Positions 18,201 through 28,412 of a stretch of DNA of 64,000 bases are shown in pieces. Both the position numbers and the translations under genes were made by a program. Origin of the DNA: Longirhabdus pacifica (GTDB taxonomy: Bacteria > Bacillota > Bacilli > Paenibacillales > DSM-105158); assembly GCF_004115085.1 (NCBI RefSeq), contig NZ_QXJP01000007.1:62001-126000 (forward strand), given 5' to 3'. The notes under the pieces were generated by a model. That model was not told where the DNA came from and did not search any database. It saw nothing but the letters and a program-made list of their open reading frames with translations. Each line of letters starts with the position of its first letter. Positions within the stretch are counted from its first letter, which is position 1.

Positions 18201-19358
18201 ATGAAAAAAAAGACCACTCCTTTCTGGCGAGATAAAGTAGTGATTCCTTATTTATTACAGTCCATATTCGTTATATTTGTTGTTATTTTTGCTGTCATCA
18301 TTTTCAATAATACAGTGAATGGATTAAACAAACTGAATGCTGAATTCGGCTTTGGTTTCCTGGATAACAGAGCTGGATTTGATTTGAAAGAGACGATGAT
18401 TGATTACAGTGGTTCGGATACATATAAACGTGCTATTTTTGCTGGATTTTTAAATACTGTAAAAGTAGCGCTTATCGGTATTGTACTGACATCCATTATC
18501 GGTGTCATTGCGGGGGTATCCCGCTTATCTTCTAACTGGCTTGTAGCAAAACTAGCTAGTATATACATTGAGGTTTTTCGTAACACTCCCCTTCTTGTGC
18601 AAATTTTTATTTGGTACACGGCTGTCGTTTTACAGCTTCCACACATTAAAGAAAGTATCAACATAGGCTCATTCATTTTTAACAACCGTGCCTTTGGCAT
18701 TCCATGGTTTTCTAATTTTTCCGCCACGTGGGGGATTACCATGCTTATCGCTATCCTTTTATCTTTCATCTGTTATAAAACGTTAGTGAAGAAACAAATA
18801 GAATTAGGAAAAAGGTTATACCCCATCCTATCTTCTGTGGGTATTGTGATCCTTACTGCTGTGGCTCTCCTATTTATTACGGGTTCCTCACCATTTCAGA
18901 TTTCAACTCCTGTAGTAGAAGATGTGCGAATTGTAGGTGGATATTCATTATCTGTTGAATTTATTGCTATTTTACTTGGATTAACGGTGTATACCTCGAC
19001 ATACATTGCGGAAATCGTAAGGGCCGGTATTCTCGGCGTAGCAAAAGGACAAGTAGAAGCAGCAAATGCACTGGGACTAAAGCGATCTGCTATTTTAAGA
19101 TTCGTCATATTTCCACAAGCTATCCGAATCATTATTCCACCGGTTACCAGTCAGTATTTAAATTTAATCAAAAACTCAAGTTTAGCCGTTTTCGTTGCCT
19201 ATCCAGATGTTGTGAGCGTTGGAAATACGATTATTAACCAAGCAGGTCATGCGATTGAAGTCATTCTCATTTTAATGGCCGTTTATTTGTCTATTAATCT
19301 CCTGACTTCTTTCATTATGAATATATTTAATCGTAAATTTCAATTGGTGGAAAGGTAG
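18201..19358 (+). CDS. aapQ: AapQ-type amino-acid ABC transporter permease
   Basis: A 385-residue membrane permease of the HisM/GltK family. It has a long periplasmic-type N-terminal insertion (FGFLDNRAGFDLKET) as in AapQ/BztB. The EAA loop that docks on the ATPase reads EAANALGLKRSAILRFVIFPQAI near residue 285. The NTPLLVQIFIWY motif of amino-acid permeases lies near 130. GAGGTGAT precedes the ATG. aapM follows after 9 bp. Confidence 0.87.
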   Translation: MKKKTTPFWRDKVVIPYLLQSIFVIFVVIFAVIIFNNTVNGLNKLNAEFGFGFLDNRAGFDLKETMIDYSGSDTYKRAIFAGFLNTVKVALIGIVLTSIIGVIAGVSRLSSNWLVAKLASIYIEVFRNTPLLVQIFIWYTAVVLQLPHIKESINIGSFIFNNRAFGIPWFSNFSATWGITMLIAILLSFICYKTLVKKQIELGKRLYPILSSVGIVILTAVALLFITGSSPFQISTPVVEDVRIVGGYSLSVEFIAILLGLTVYTSTYIAEIVRAGILGVAKGQVEAANALGLKRSAILRFVIFPQAIRIIIPPVTSQYLNLIKNSSLAVFVAYPDVVSVGNTIINQAGHAIEVILILMAVYLSINLLTSFIMNIFNRKFQLVER

Positions 19359-19367
19359 GTGTGAAAC

Positions 19368-20585
19368 TTGAATAAAAATATAGTCACAAATAACAAATCA
19401 GACAATCCTGTGCCACGGTCTTCACCTAAAGTTAAGTTTCAATTACTTCAATGGCTAAAACATAATTTATTCAGTAGTTGGTTCAATACCATTTTAACGA
19501 TTATTTTTTCCGCCATCACGATATACATCATTATTGGGGCTAGTAAATTTATTTTCGTTGATGCCAATTGGTCCGCTGTGTCGGATAACTTTCGCCAATT
19601 GATGGTTGGTCGATATCCAATTGAAGAATTATGGAGAGTATGGACACCTTTATGTTATGTTTCCTTGTTGCTTGGACTTTCTTGGGCAAAGTGGAAAGAC
19701 CCTATGGGAAGTGTCGCTTGGACACTATTAGCTGTAATGGCAGTTTGCTCCCTTCTCCCTTTTGTAGCGATGGCATCAAGGATATGGCTGATCATGAATA
19801 TTGTGCTTGTCATTGCGGGTTATGTTATCGGACATTATGTATCGTTTAAAAGATTCAAACTAACGATTATTATCGGATGGTTCGTTCTCTTCCCTGTCCT
19901 TATATTCTTTTTGGCGGGCTTTAATGTGTTAACACCAGTAAGCACACGTGCTTGGGGTGGATTTTTACTGACTTGCCTCATTTCATTTGTGTCGATTGTA
20001 TTTTCCTTTCCACTCGGTGTATTGCTCGCTCTAGGAAGAAGGAGCAATTTGCCTGTTGTACGTTGGTTTAGCATCGCCTATATTGAATTAATTCGCGCTG
20101 TGCCACTTATCACCATCTTGTTCATTGCGACCTACTTACTTCCGTTTTTTCTTGGAGGAAAAATTGAGCTGGATGATGTGCTTAAAGCGATGGTAGGCTT
20201 TACTTTATTTGCTAGTGCATATCTCGCTGAAAACATTCGTGGTGGATTACAAGCGATCCCTAGAGGGCAGTTTGAAGCTGCACACGCACTGGGATTAAAC
20301 GCAACCTTTCGCACATTGTTTGTCATTTTGCCACAAGCGCTTCGAACGGTTATCCCAGCTATCGTTGGCTTATATATTGGTATTTTTAAAGATACGGTTT
20401 TAGTCCAAGTTGTTGGGCTGAGTGATATTGTCGGCATAGGGAAAAAAATTACTTCTAATTTAGAATATTTCCAATTAGATATGGAAATCTATTTATTTTC
20501 AGCGTTCGTATTTTTTATCTTCTGCTATTTGATGTCCTATGTAAGTAGAAGACTTGAAGTCAAACTAGGTGTCGGCAAACGATAG
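19368..20585 (+). CDS. aapM: AapM-type amino-acid ABC transporter permease
   Basis: A 405-residue second permease subunit, forming a heterodimer with AapQ. It has an N-terminal extension of several hydrophobic helices, then the conserved permease core with YIELIRAVPLITILF near residue 240 and the EAA loop FEAAHALGLNATFRTLFVILPQAL near 300. Translation starts at TTG with AGGTG 7 nt upstream. aapP follows 12 bp after the stop. Confidence 0.86.
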   Translation: MNKNIVTNNKSDNPVPRSSPKVKFQLLQWLKHNLFSSWFNTILTIIFSAITIYIIIGASKFIFVDANWSAVSDNFRQLMVGRYPIEELWRVWTPLCYVSLLLGLSWAKWKDPMGSVAWTLLAVMAVCSLLPFVAMASRIWLIMNIVLVIAGYVIGHYVSFKRFKLTIIIGWFVLFPVLIFFLAGFNVLTPVSTRAWGGFLLTCLISFVSIVFSFPLGVLLALGRRSNLPVVRWFSIAYIELIRAVPLITILFIATYLLPFFLGGKIELDDVLKAMVGFTLFASAYLAENIRGGLQAIPRGQFEAAHALGLNATFRTLFVILPQALRTVIPAIVGLYIGIFKDTVLVQVVGLSDIVGIGKKITSNLEYFQLDMEIYLFSAFVFFIFCYLMSYVSRRLEVKLGVGKR

Positions 20586-20597
20586 GAGGAAAACAGA

Positions 20598-21377
20598 ATG
20601 GATAGTATATTTGCAGTTGAAAAGATATCGACTCCTTTGGAAGAAAGGAAAGATATTATAAAAGTAAAAGGTTTAAATAAGTGGTTTGGTAAATTACATG
20701 TATTAAAAGATGTCAATTTAACGGTGAAACAAGGTGAAGTGGTCGTTATCCTTGGTCCTTCTGGTTCTGGTAAATCTACTTTTATCCGTACTATTAATGC
20801 ACTGGAGGAATTTCAAGAAGGTGAAATTGAGGTTGACGGTATTGATTTAACGAATGATATTCGCAATATTGATGAGATACGAAAAGAAACAGGCATGGTC
20901 TTTCAGCAGTTTAACTTGTTTCCTCATATGAATATTTTGAAAAACATCACATTAGCGCCTATTTGGGTTCGTAAATGGAAAAAAGCAAAAGCGGAAAAAA
21001 TAGCACATGAACTGTTAGAAAGAGTAGGGATTCCAGAACAAGCAGAAAAATTTCCAGGGCAATTATCTGGTGGACAACAGCAACGCGTGGCAATTGCGAG
21101 AGCGCTTGCGATGCAGCCTAAAATCATGCTGTTTGATGAACCGACATCTGCACTGGATCCTGAAATGGTAAGAGAAGTACTAGATGTCATGAAAACACTA
21201 GCAGAGTCTGGAATGACGATGCTTGTCGTGACACATGAAATGAACTTTGCGAGAGAAGTAGCAGATCGCATCATCTTATTTGACTACGGTGAAATTGTAG
21301 AAACGGGTACGCCAGCACAATTATTCGATAATCCAAAGCATGAGCGAACGAAGGCTTTCTTATCTCAGATACTTTAA
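20598..21377 (+). CDS. aapP: AapP-type amino-acid ABC transporter ATP-binding protein
   Basis: A 259-residue ABC ATPase energising the AapQM permease. Walker [10 protein letters not shown] (about residue 54), Q-loop [10 protein letters not shown], signature [15 protein letters not shown], Walker B IMLFDEP and the switch histidine in VVTHEM are all intact. Closest in kind to GlnQ/AapP. AGGAGG precedes the ATG. Last gene of the operon, followed by a terminator. Confidence 0.92.
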   Translation: MDSIFAVEKISTPLEERKDIIKVKGLNKWFGKLHVLKDVNLTVKQGEVVVILGPSGSGKSTFIRTINALEEFQEGEIEVDGIDLTNDIRNIDEIRKETGMVFQQFNLFPHMNILKNITLAPIWVRKWKKAKAEKIAHELLERVGIPEQAEKFPGQLSGGQQQRVAIARALAMQPKIMLFDEPTSALDPEMVREVLDVMKTLAESGMTMLVVTHEMNFAREVADRIILFDYGEIVETGTPAQLFDNPKHERTKAFLSQIL

Positions 21378-21394
21378 CAAAATCGTTTTTATGT

Positions 21395-21463
21395 GTTCCC
21401 CTAAATAGATGGGGTATGATCTCCTTTGATCATTCTCCCTTTCTTATATAGGGGAACTTTTTA
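21395..21463 (+). terminator. aap operon terminator
   Basis: GTTCCCCTA (21395-21403) pairs with TAGGGGAAC (21449-21457), followed by TTTTT. The loop contains further self-complementary sequence. Confidence 0.75.
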
Positions 21464-21518
21464 GTTTGTTTTTATTGAAATGTTGTGTTCTTTATGTTTG
21501 ATTGCCATCACTCTGCTA

Positions 21519-23231
21519 TTAATCCTCTATCGTAGATAAATCTCCTGTCGGTAAATCTAGCTCCCATGCTTTTAGTACCCTTCGCATAATTTTTCCGCTG
21601 CGCGTTTTAGGTAGCTTTTGTTTAAACTCTACTTCCTTAGGCACCATATGCGCTGACAATTGTTCTTTTACAAACGTACATATTTCATCCTTCAACGTAT
21701 CTGACGGATCAAAACCATGACGTAAGGAGATAAACGCTTTGATTATTTCCCCACGTACATCATCTGGTTTTCCGATAACTCCTGCTTCAGCTACTGCGGG
21801 ATGTTCTACTAACTTACTTTCTACTTCAAATGGACCTACACGTTTTCCAGCTGAATTAATGACATCGTCTTTGCGACTTTGAAACCAGAAATACCCGTCA
21901 TCATCTACATACGCCTCATCACCAGACAAATACCAACCATCCATTTTAAAATATTCATCATATTTCTCTTTGTTTTTCCAGATCGCTCTCATCATTGAAG
22001 GCCATGGTGTCTTTATAGCTAAATGTCCCATTTCGAACGGAGGAAGTTTATTTCCATCATCATCAATCACAGCTGCCTCTACACCCGGAATGGGCTTACC
22101 CATTGAACCTGGCTTAATCTCCATAGTTGGATAATTACATATGAGCTGTGCTCCTGTTTCCGTCATCCACCACGTATCGTGAATTCGATGTTTGTACACT
22201 TCCATTCCCCATCGAATCACTTCTGGATTAAGCGGTTCTCCTACACTAAGGACATGACGCAAGGAAGATAGATCGGCTTCCTGTACGGACGCTTCCCCTG
22301 CTGCCATTAACATTCTAAATGCCGTCGGAGCACTGTACCACACCGTAACTTTATTTTTACGTATCGTTTCATACCAGTCTTGAGGGCTAAACCTCCCACC
22401 TCGTACTACGTTCGTCACACCGTTCAACCATGGTGCAAATATGCCATATGAAGTACCCGTTACCCATCCAGGGTCAGCCGTACACCAATACACGTCGTCT
22501 TCTTTCAAATCTAGTACGATGTTTCCTGTATAATAATGTTGTATCATGGCATGATGAACATGATACACCCCTTTTGGCTTACCAGTAGAACCTGACGTAT
22601 AATGTATAATCATCCCATCTTCTGCATCCATCCACTCTATGTCTAAGTCTGTAGATGACTTTTCCATTTCTAAAGTATAATCGTATATTCCTTGTCCCGT
22701 TTCTACATCTTCTCCAATCAAAATAATTTTTTTCAGTGATGGCAATGATTCTACTGGCACTCGTTGTAAAAGTTCTGGTGTTGTCACTAATGCCATTGCT
22801 CCACTGTCCAGCATTCTATCTTTTACCGCGTCTCCCATAAATGCTTCGAATAACGGCCCAGCAATAGCACCAATTTTCAATGTTCCTAGTAATGTAAAAT
22901 ACAATTCTGGAATACGAGGCAAGAAAATAAACACGCGATCTCCCTTATGTATACCTAACTGCTTCAGCATATTGCCTGCCTGATTTGTTCTGCGCTTCAT
23001 CTGTTCGAAGGTGTACTGTTCATCTCGCTGCTCATCACTATACAAGAGAGCGATTTTATCTTTTCTCTCTGATTCGGCATGCTTATCAATCGCCTCATAC
23101 GCCATATTGATATGACCTGTTTTATGCCATGAAAATTGTGCTTCAATATCTTTCCATGAAAACGATGCATAGGACTGCTCATAATGTTGCATATTCGCTT
23201 CCGTAGCCACAACGTTTAACTTCTCTTGCAT
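21519..23231 (-). CDS. acsA: Acetyl-CoA synthetase
   Basis: A 570-residue AMP-forming acetyl-CoA synthetase, activating acetate to acetyl-CoA in the cytoplasm. P-loop-like YTSGSTGKPKG, WWMTETGAQ, WYLSGDEAYVDDDGYFW and the C-terminal PKTRSGKIMRRVLKAWE are intact; the Lys in RSGKI is the residue acetylated in regulated Acs enzymes. Length matches B. subtilis AcsA (572). GGGGGAGAAGGG precedes the ATG. In B. subtilis it neighbours tyrS and is divergent from the acuABC deacetylation operon; here no acuABC gene lies between acsA and ccpA. Confidence 0.94.
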   Translation of the reverse strand: MQEKLNVVATEANMQHYEQSYASFSWKDIEAQFSWHKTGHINMAYEAIDKHAESERKDKIALLYSDEQRDEQYTFEQMKRRTNQAGNMLKQLGIHKGDRVFIFLPRIPELYFTLLGTLKIGAIAGPLFEAFMGDAVKDRMLDSGAMALVTTPELLQRVPVESLPSLKKIILIGEDVETGQGIYDYTLEMEKSSTDLDIEWMDAEDGMIIHYTSGSTGKPKGVYHVHHAMIQHYYTGNIVLDLKEDDVYWCTADPGWVTGTSYGIFAPWLNGVTNVVRGGRFSPQDWYETIRKNKVTVWYSAPTAFRMLMAAGEASVQEADLSSLRHVLSVGEPLNPEVIRWGMEVYKHRIHDTWWMTETGAQLICNYPTMEIKPGSMGKPIPGVEAAVIDDDGNKLPPFEMGHLAIKTPWPSMMRAIWKNKEKYDEYFKMDGWYLSGDEAYVDDDGYFWFQSRKDDVINSAGKRVGPFEVESKLVEHPAVAEAGVIGKPDDVRGEIIKAFISLRHGFDPSDTLKDEICTFVKEQLSAHMVPKEVEFKQKLPKTRSGKIMRRVLKAWELDLPTGDLSTIED

Positions 23232-23289
23232 CCCTTCTCCCCCTCAACAGATCGTTTTTCCACATTTTTTGTTCTCCAATTTCGTATTA

Positions 23290-23303
23290 TAAAAGCGCAT
23301 TCA
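23290..23303 (-). promoter_or_regulatory. Weak cre-like site upstream of acsA
   Basis: TGAATGCGCTTTTA on the minus strand matches the CcpA operator consensus at 12 of 14 positions, about 60 bp before acsA. AcsA is catabolite-repressed in B. subtilis. Two mismatches make this tentative. The rest of the 405-bp gap to the next gene is AT-rich with no other recognisable signal. Confidence 0.35.
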
Positions 23304-23636
23304 AAGTTTAAAATGTAAAACATTACATGTAAGTTTCATTATATAACATGATGATTATTCAGAAAAGTGTAAAAATTATATTTACTATTATTCTTTCATT
23401 TTCGTTTCCATTTCAATTTAATTATAAATTTTATTTCACATCCATAATAAACCATTTTTTGTAATTAATTATTTAAAATAGAATAAAAACTAATTATTAT
23501 GCATTTTTATATTGACACTCATTATTGGATCTATCATAATAAAATTGCAATATGTCTAATGATGTCGAAATCAATAAGGGGTGATAAGCGTAAAAAACGT
23601 AATCGTTTAAAGCAATTTTATTATGGAGAGGAGAAA

Positions 23637-26600
23637 ATGATAACTATGAACAAATCAAAAAAAAATATGTGGTCCACTTTGCTAATCACCATGCTAGTAT
23701 TTTGTATGATTGTACCTCAACCCCATTTATTTGCTAATAATTCTAATTTTTCTGATAACAATGCAGAGGTACAATTTGAGAACAGTACTGTAGAAAATGA
23801 ATCTATTGATCTACGTCATGGCTTAGAAGGAAGGTATTACAGTGGCTCTGATTTTTCTGAGTTAATAGCGATAAAATTCGAAGATTCAGATGCGTCATAT
23901 GGCATTAAAGACTTAAAACAATTAGGTATGATGAGTGAAAATAAAGTAGACTCCATTTCGTCTGCTGAATGGAATGGTTATATCGAGGCACCTTACAGTG
24001 ACGAGTATACATTTTTAACTTCTGATCATGACAGTACCAGACTATGGATAGATGGCCGACTCATCCTAGATGGTGATACGCTTCAAAATATATTTTTAGA
24101 ACAAGGAGAGCAGTATACTATCCGCATTGCATACACCAAGGAAGACAGTATACAACCATTGAATATTTATTGGTCAAGTGAAAAGCAGGAAAAAGAAATT
24201 GTCTCCAGCAATTATTTATTCCCACCTTTATATGAGGAATCAATGCAAAAAGATAAAATAATACAAAGAACCAGCGTACATGACAGCACATATGAAAATC
24301 CAGTTGTTTCTTTTTCTAGGTTAAGTGATTCTGATAACCATGCAATGGTCGGTTCCTCTAGCATAAGTGATTTTGACAGTGATGGGATTCCTGATCTTTT
24401 TGAAATGATGGGATATACTTTTCATAACCTCATGCTTGTACAATGGAATGATGCTATCCACGCAGATTTAGGGTTAACGAAATACATTACTTCCCCAGTA
24501 GATTGGAGTTCCGATAAAGATCCATACAGTGACTTTATGGAAGTAACAAAAATCAATATGGATGCATCTGTCATGGCACCAGGTGATCACCCGTTAGTTC
24601 CAGCACAACCTGTATTTGAAGTGACATTAACTGGTCTTCAGGTTACATCCAATGATACGATCACACTATCTGACGGTACAACAACATCATCAAGTTGGTC
24701 TAATGCTGTATCTAATAGTGATGCTACTTCTGTTACCCATGGCTGGGGGGTTAGTAATACCGTCGGATGGGAAACAAATTTCAGCTTGGTTGGAGGTACG
24801 AAAATTAGTGGAAGTGTAACCACCCAGTACAGTGCAAACCATACTTCATCTAAGTCATTATCCGTAACGGATTCTACTTCCGGAATAGACTCTAGCAATT
24901 GGAGTAAAGCTACCACTACTAATGCATCTGAAGCTGCAACAGCAGTGTTGAGTGTACATTATGAAAATAAAGGAACAGCACCTGCTTTCTTTGTTAAACC
25001 AAACTTTTCTGTTCGTATTTTCGATACAACATCTTTGACAGTAGAAGTGCCAGCAAATGGTGTTGCTGATGGACTTTATCCTGGAACACGATATCCTGCT
25101 AACGGATCCATTGCTATTACAGATAATCAAATATCCGATACGAAAAGCTCACCCATTTATTTAACGATGGATCAATTGAAGTTAATTCAATCGGGTGTTG
25201 CATTCAGCACATCACTAAATCAGGTGGAAGCCTATGTTAAACGGCATATAGGTGGAGGCAACTACGACACTAGTCAACCGTGGGGTTTTTATAAAGGGGA
25301 GATTGATGCAGTTACTGCTGATATTTCTTTCATCAGTCCATCTACAGGAGCTGAGGATGCCAAAGTCGTAGCAGGGGATGATTTTAATCCAAATCGACCG
25401 AAGATGACACTGGGGGAAGCGTTAAAAATTACATTTGATGCTCAACCCGTAAAAGTAAATGGTAAATTAAAATATTTGATCAATGGCCAAGCAATTGATG
25501 AAACATGGATTTTTAATTTTAATGAAGAAAGTGGTCCAGGCATTGCAGAGCAATTGAGTGACATGTCAGACGATGTTAATTTATTTGATATCGTATTAGA
25601 CCCTTCGATGAAAATTATTATTCAGAAACCTGATGAACATGCAGCTCCAATTCTTCAAGGGGCATTTTATACGAATGAAGCCAAAGAAGTACATGCGATT
25701 GTCCTTCAAAACGGAGTAGAAATTGACAGTGTAATGGCAACAATGAAAGTAGCAGGGAAAGTGAAGACAATCCCACTCATACAAGATGAAGATGTTCCTT
25801 ATTTATATACATCGGAAAAGCAGGATACTTTTATTGATTTGGATTACGATGGAACTGTAACGGCAACAGATGTAAATGGAAATTCATCTTCTACTGCAAT
25901 ATTGACAGATTCAACTACGATACCTGGAATGGGGTATGTCGCTTTGCCTTCTCCAGTTAAAATTAATAATGTAAGTGATTTAACTGCACAGTATCCGGAA
26001 GCCGATGCGTTCTCCATCATCGCCCAAAAAAATCGCGTTGCTGACGACGGTGTGAAAGTAAGCTTTAACGATCAATACAGTTATCTCGGTACAAACAATA
26101 CGTTTGAAGTATTTAACGTTCCCGCTAATAAAACCCCTGAAATTAAATTATTTGAAAATAGTGGTTATAATGGCGATTCTTTTAGTTACAATCAAAATAT
26201 GATCGATTTTAGAACACAATATAGCATTATGAATAATAAAGCAAGTTCATTACAGTTTAACCGCCATGAAGGAAGCGGACAAGGTGTTGTGCTGTATAAA
26301 GATAATCTTGGTTTAGGTGAAGCCAAAGGGTATACAGGAGATACGGAGAGCTTCTATGCTACTGATTTTCACGATGTGACTACCTCTTATAAAATCATTG
26401 GTCAAGATGAAAGACCTCGTTTACGTTTATATGCACAAGAAAATTTTCAAGGTGATTCAATTGACGTGAGAGAAGTGAGTCATTTAAACGGCTTTCGTGC
26501 CAAATCTGCTAAAATCATAAGCAATGCTAAAGATCAATTCAACATTGTGTTGTATGAGAATTATCAGTCAAATGCTGAAAAATTTGCATCACATAGTATA

Positions 26601-28121
26601 AGTAAGTTGAATAAAAACTATGAATTTGCTGGCATTGAGTCGAAAAAAAGTACAACTTTCCGCCTTTATGAAGGTAGCAACTATTCAGGATATTATAGAG
26701 ATGTAACTATCATTGATGATACTATTTTAGCTGATGCAAACACGTATTTTTTTAATGATAAAATTAGTTCTGTCAAAATGTTGAATAGTGATTTAGATAC
26801 GAACTATAAGTTGTTCTTATACAAGGATGCCCACTTCAATGGAGACTATATTGTTGTAGATAAAGACATACCGAACATGGGAAATACGAAATTAGGCCAT
26901 GACAGTGTATCTTCTTGGAAACTATACACCGGTCCCGTCTATCGCTTTTATGAACATCATGGATATAAAGGGAACTACATGGATTTTTATGGAAGTAATG
27001 ATGATTTAGTAAATAAGTCAAGCTTTAACGATAAATTCAGTTCTGTCAAAATATATAACCCTTCGCCAGAGATCGGCTTAGTTGGTTATGAACATGTTGA
27101 TTACAATTACGGCAGGCATGGGGGGAAACAAGTTTCTATCAATAAAAATATAGGGAATTTAGGAAATTACGGAATGAATGATAACATCTCTTCAATTCAA
27201 TTCGTTACCCGGATTCCGGCAGAGCTCCCCATTCACAACTCGTCCATGATCGTATCCAAGGAAGACATCACAGGTGTAAATATTACAGGTACGGACAGGG
27301 CCTACGGGAATGATTATGAAATATGGTTAAATGGATACTTTACAACAGATAGTGCAGCACACAAATTCCAAACGTATTCCCAATCTACAGGGAGATGGAG
27401 CTATGATAATGCAGGAAGCTATACGTTGAACACAGGTGTGACAGATGCATCAGCTTATTTAGTCAAAGTAACTTCAAAAGATGTAGGTTCATCCCAGGTT
27501 AAAGTACAACTAAACGAAGATATTGCTCAGTTAGGGACGGCACCTACACATGCACTCGGATTACATGCAGGTGGAGATGAATTACCTGTACACAGTCATC
27601 TCATGACCGTAAATGCAAACGATGCAAACCCTTCTAGAATAAACGTGAACATTGCAATAGACAACCATTTCGTAGACAAAGCGTCCTCAGCTTCCTATGA
27701 GATACAAATTATCGGTTACTACGCTCCAGATGGAGAATGGGTATACGAGCAATTGGATAACCCGTTACAAGTATCTATGCCAGCGAATATTGATTTTGGA
27801 ACCTGGGCTACTGCATTGGACAGTGATGTTTTTAAAAAGCAACCCACAGGTTATCTCATGAATGTTACTGCTGTAGATGCAGGAGGAGACGTGATACAAC
27901 TGAAAGTAAATAATCATACCGTGGATTTGGGGACGTCACCTTCAAGAGATGCTAATGGAGAAATCCCAACATCTGTTACACACAGTGGATTCATGTACGT
28001 CCCAGTAACGGATGGATACTTGCTCTACATGGAATCCAACACTAGTGACTGGTTAGACGAAGGACACTATGATGTTAAAGTCGTGGGATATTATTACAAA
28101 GGTGATTTAAGTAAAAATTAA
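23637..28121 (+). CDS. Protective-antigen-like secreted pore-forming protein with beta-gamma-crystallin repeats
   Basis: A 1494-residue secreted protein of the binary-toxin B-component family. A signal peptide (residues 1-33) is followed by a PA14 domain (about 62-190), a Ca-binding segment DFDSDGIPDLFE (about 247), GLTKYITSPVDW and DPYSDF (279-302), HPLVPAQP (318), a Ser/Thr-rich stretch matching the membrane-inserting loop (about 338-421) and NPNRPKMTLGEALKITF (about 585), which parallels protective antigen closely. No RKKR-type furin site is seen after PA14. From about 820 to 1190 lie beta-gamma-crystallin-like repeats with NNKASS, NDKISS, NDKFSS and NDNISS motifs, then about 300 residues of unrecognised beta-rich repeats. 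No enzymatic partner gene is in the window. ATG 23637 follows GGAGAGGAG; 23646 is an alternative. Confidence 0.85.
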   Translation: MITMNKSKKNMWSTLLITMLVFCMIVPQPHLFANNSNFSDNNAEVQFENSTVENESIDLRHGLEGRYYSGSDFSELIAIKFEDSDASYGIKDLKQLGMMSENKVDSISSAEWNGYIEAPYSDEYTFLTSDHDSTRLWIDGRLILDGDTLQNIFLEQGEQYTIRIAYTKEDSIQPLNIYWSSEKQEKEIVSSNYLFPPLYEESMQKDKIIQRTSVHDSTYENPVVSFSRLSDSDNHAMVGSSSISDFDSDGIPDLFEMMGYTFHNLMLVQWNDAIHADLGLTKYITSPVDWSSDKDPYSDFMEVTKINMDASVMAPGDHPLVPAQPVFEVTLTGLQVTSNDTITLSDGTTTSSSWSNAVSNSDATSVTHGWGVSNTVGWETNFSLVGGTKISGSVTTQYSANHTSSKSLSVTDSTSGIDSSNWSKATTTNASEAATAVLSVHYENKGTAPAFFVKPNFSVRIFDTTSLTVEVPANGVADGLYPGTRYPANGSIAITDNQISDTKSSPIYLTMDQLKLIQSGVAFSTSLNQVEAYVKRHIGGGNYDTSQPWGFYKGEIDAVTADISFISPSTGAEDAKVVAGDDFNPNRPKMTLGEALKITFDAQPVKVNGKLKYLINGQAIDETWIFNFNEESGPGIAEQLSDMSDDVNLFDIVLDPSMKIIIQKPDEHAAPILQGAFYTNEAKEVHAIVLQNGVEIDSVMATMKVAGKVKTIPLIQDEDVPYLYTSEKQDTFIDLDYDGTVTATDVNGNSSSTAILTDSTTIPGMGYVALPSPVKINNVSDLTAQYPEADAFSIIAQKNRVADDGVKVSFNDQYSYLGTNNTFEVFNVPANKTPEIKLFENSGYNGDSFSYNQNMIDFRTQYSIMNNKASSLQFNRHEGSGQGVVLYKDNLGLGEAKGYTGDTESFYATDFHDVTTSYKIIGQDERPRLRLYAQENFQGDSIDVREVSHLNGFRAKSAKIISNAKDQFNIVLYENYQSNAEKFASHSISKLNKNYEFAGIESKKSTTFRLYEGSNYSGYYRDVTIIDDTILADANTYFFNDKISSVKMLNSDLDTNYKLFLYKDAHFNGDYIVVDKDIPNMGNTKLGHDSVSSWKLYTGPVYRFYEHHGYKGNYMDFYGSNDDLVNKSSFNDKFSSVKIYNPSPEIGLVGYEHVDYNYGRHGGKQVSINKNIGNLGNYGMNDNISSIQFVTRIPAELPIHNSSMIVSKEDITGVNITGTDRAYGNDYEIWLNGYFTTDSAAHKFQTYSQSTGRWSYDNAGSYTLNTGVTDASAYLVKVTSKDVGSSQVKVQLNEDIAQLGTAPTHALGLHAGGDELPVHSHLMTVNANDANPSRINVNIAIDNHFVDKASSASYEIQIIGYYAPDGEWVYEQLDNPLQVSMPANIDFGTWATALDSDVFKKQPTGYLMNVTAVDAGGDVIQLKVNNHTVDLGTSPSRDANGEIPTSVTHSGFMYVPVTDGYLLYMESNTSDWLDEGHYDVKVVGYYYKGDLSKN

Positions 28122-28222
28122 ACATAAAAAAGAAAGAAATGAAGCAGCCATCGTAACATAAATGTAATTAGCGTTTATACAGAGCATTATAATTGAATGG
28201 ATTCTGTCCTTAATATAGAGAG

Positions 28223-28280
28223 ACACCTCTTCCGTCTGATAGTGTAGGTTACATACACGATACGACGAAGTGGTGTTTTT
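28223..28280 (+). terminator. Terminator of the protective-antigen-like gene
   Basis: ACACCTCTTCCGTC pairs imperfectly with GACGAAGTGGTGT around an inner GTGTA/TACAC hairpin, then TTTTT. Confidence 0.65.
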
Positions 28281-28302
28281 CTATTGGGATATGATAAACA
28301 AA

Positions 28303-28337
28303 CAAAAAAAACATTTGCAGCGATATGCAAATGTTTC
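28303..28337 (-). terminator. mtnN terminator
   Basis: Minus-strand stem AACATTTGCA / TGCAAATGTT with a 6-nt loop followed by eight T. Confidence 0.85.
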
Positions 28338-28412
28338 TTCATGTATGCATTCCTATATTCAATGATTGTCGTCGTTTGGTAAAATTTTATGCTTATCATC
28401 ACGATGTTTTAT

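Noticed and set aside
24220..24380. Furin-type cleavage site after the PA14 domain
   Set aside because: No RxK/RR or RKKR motif occurs between PA14 and the calcium-binding segment.
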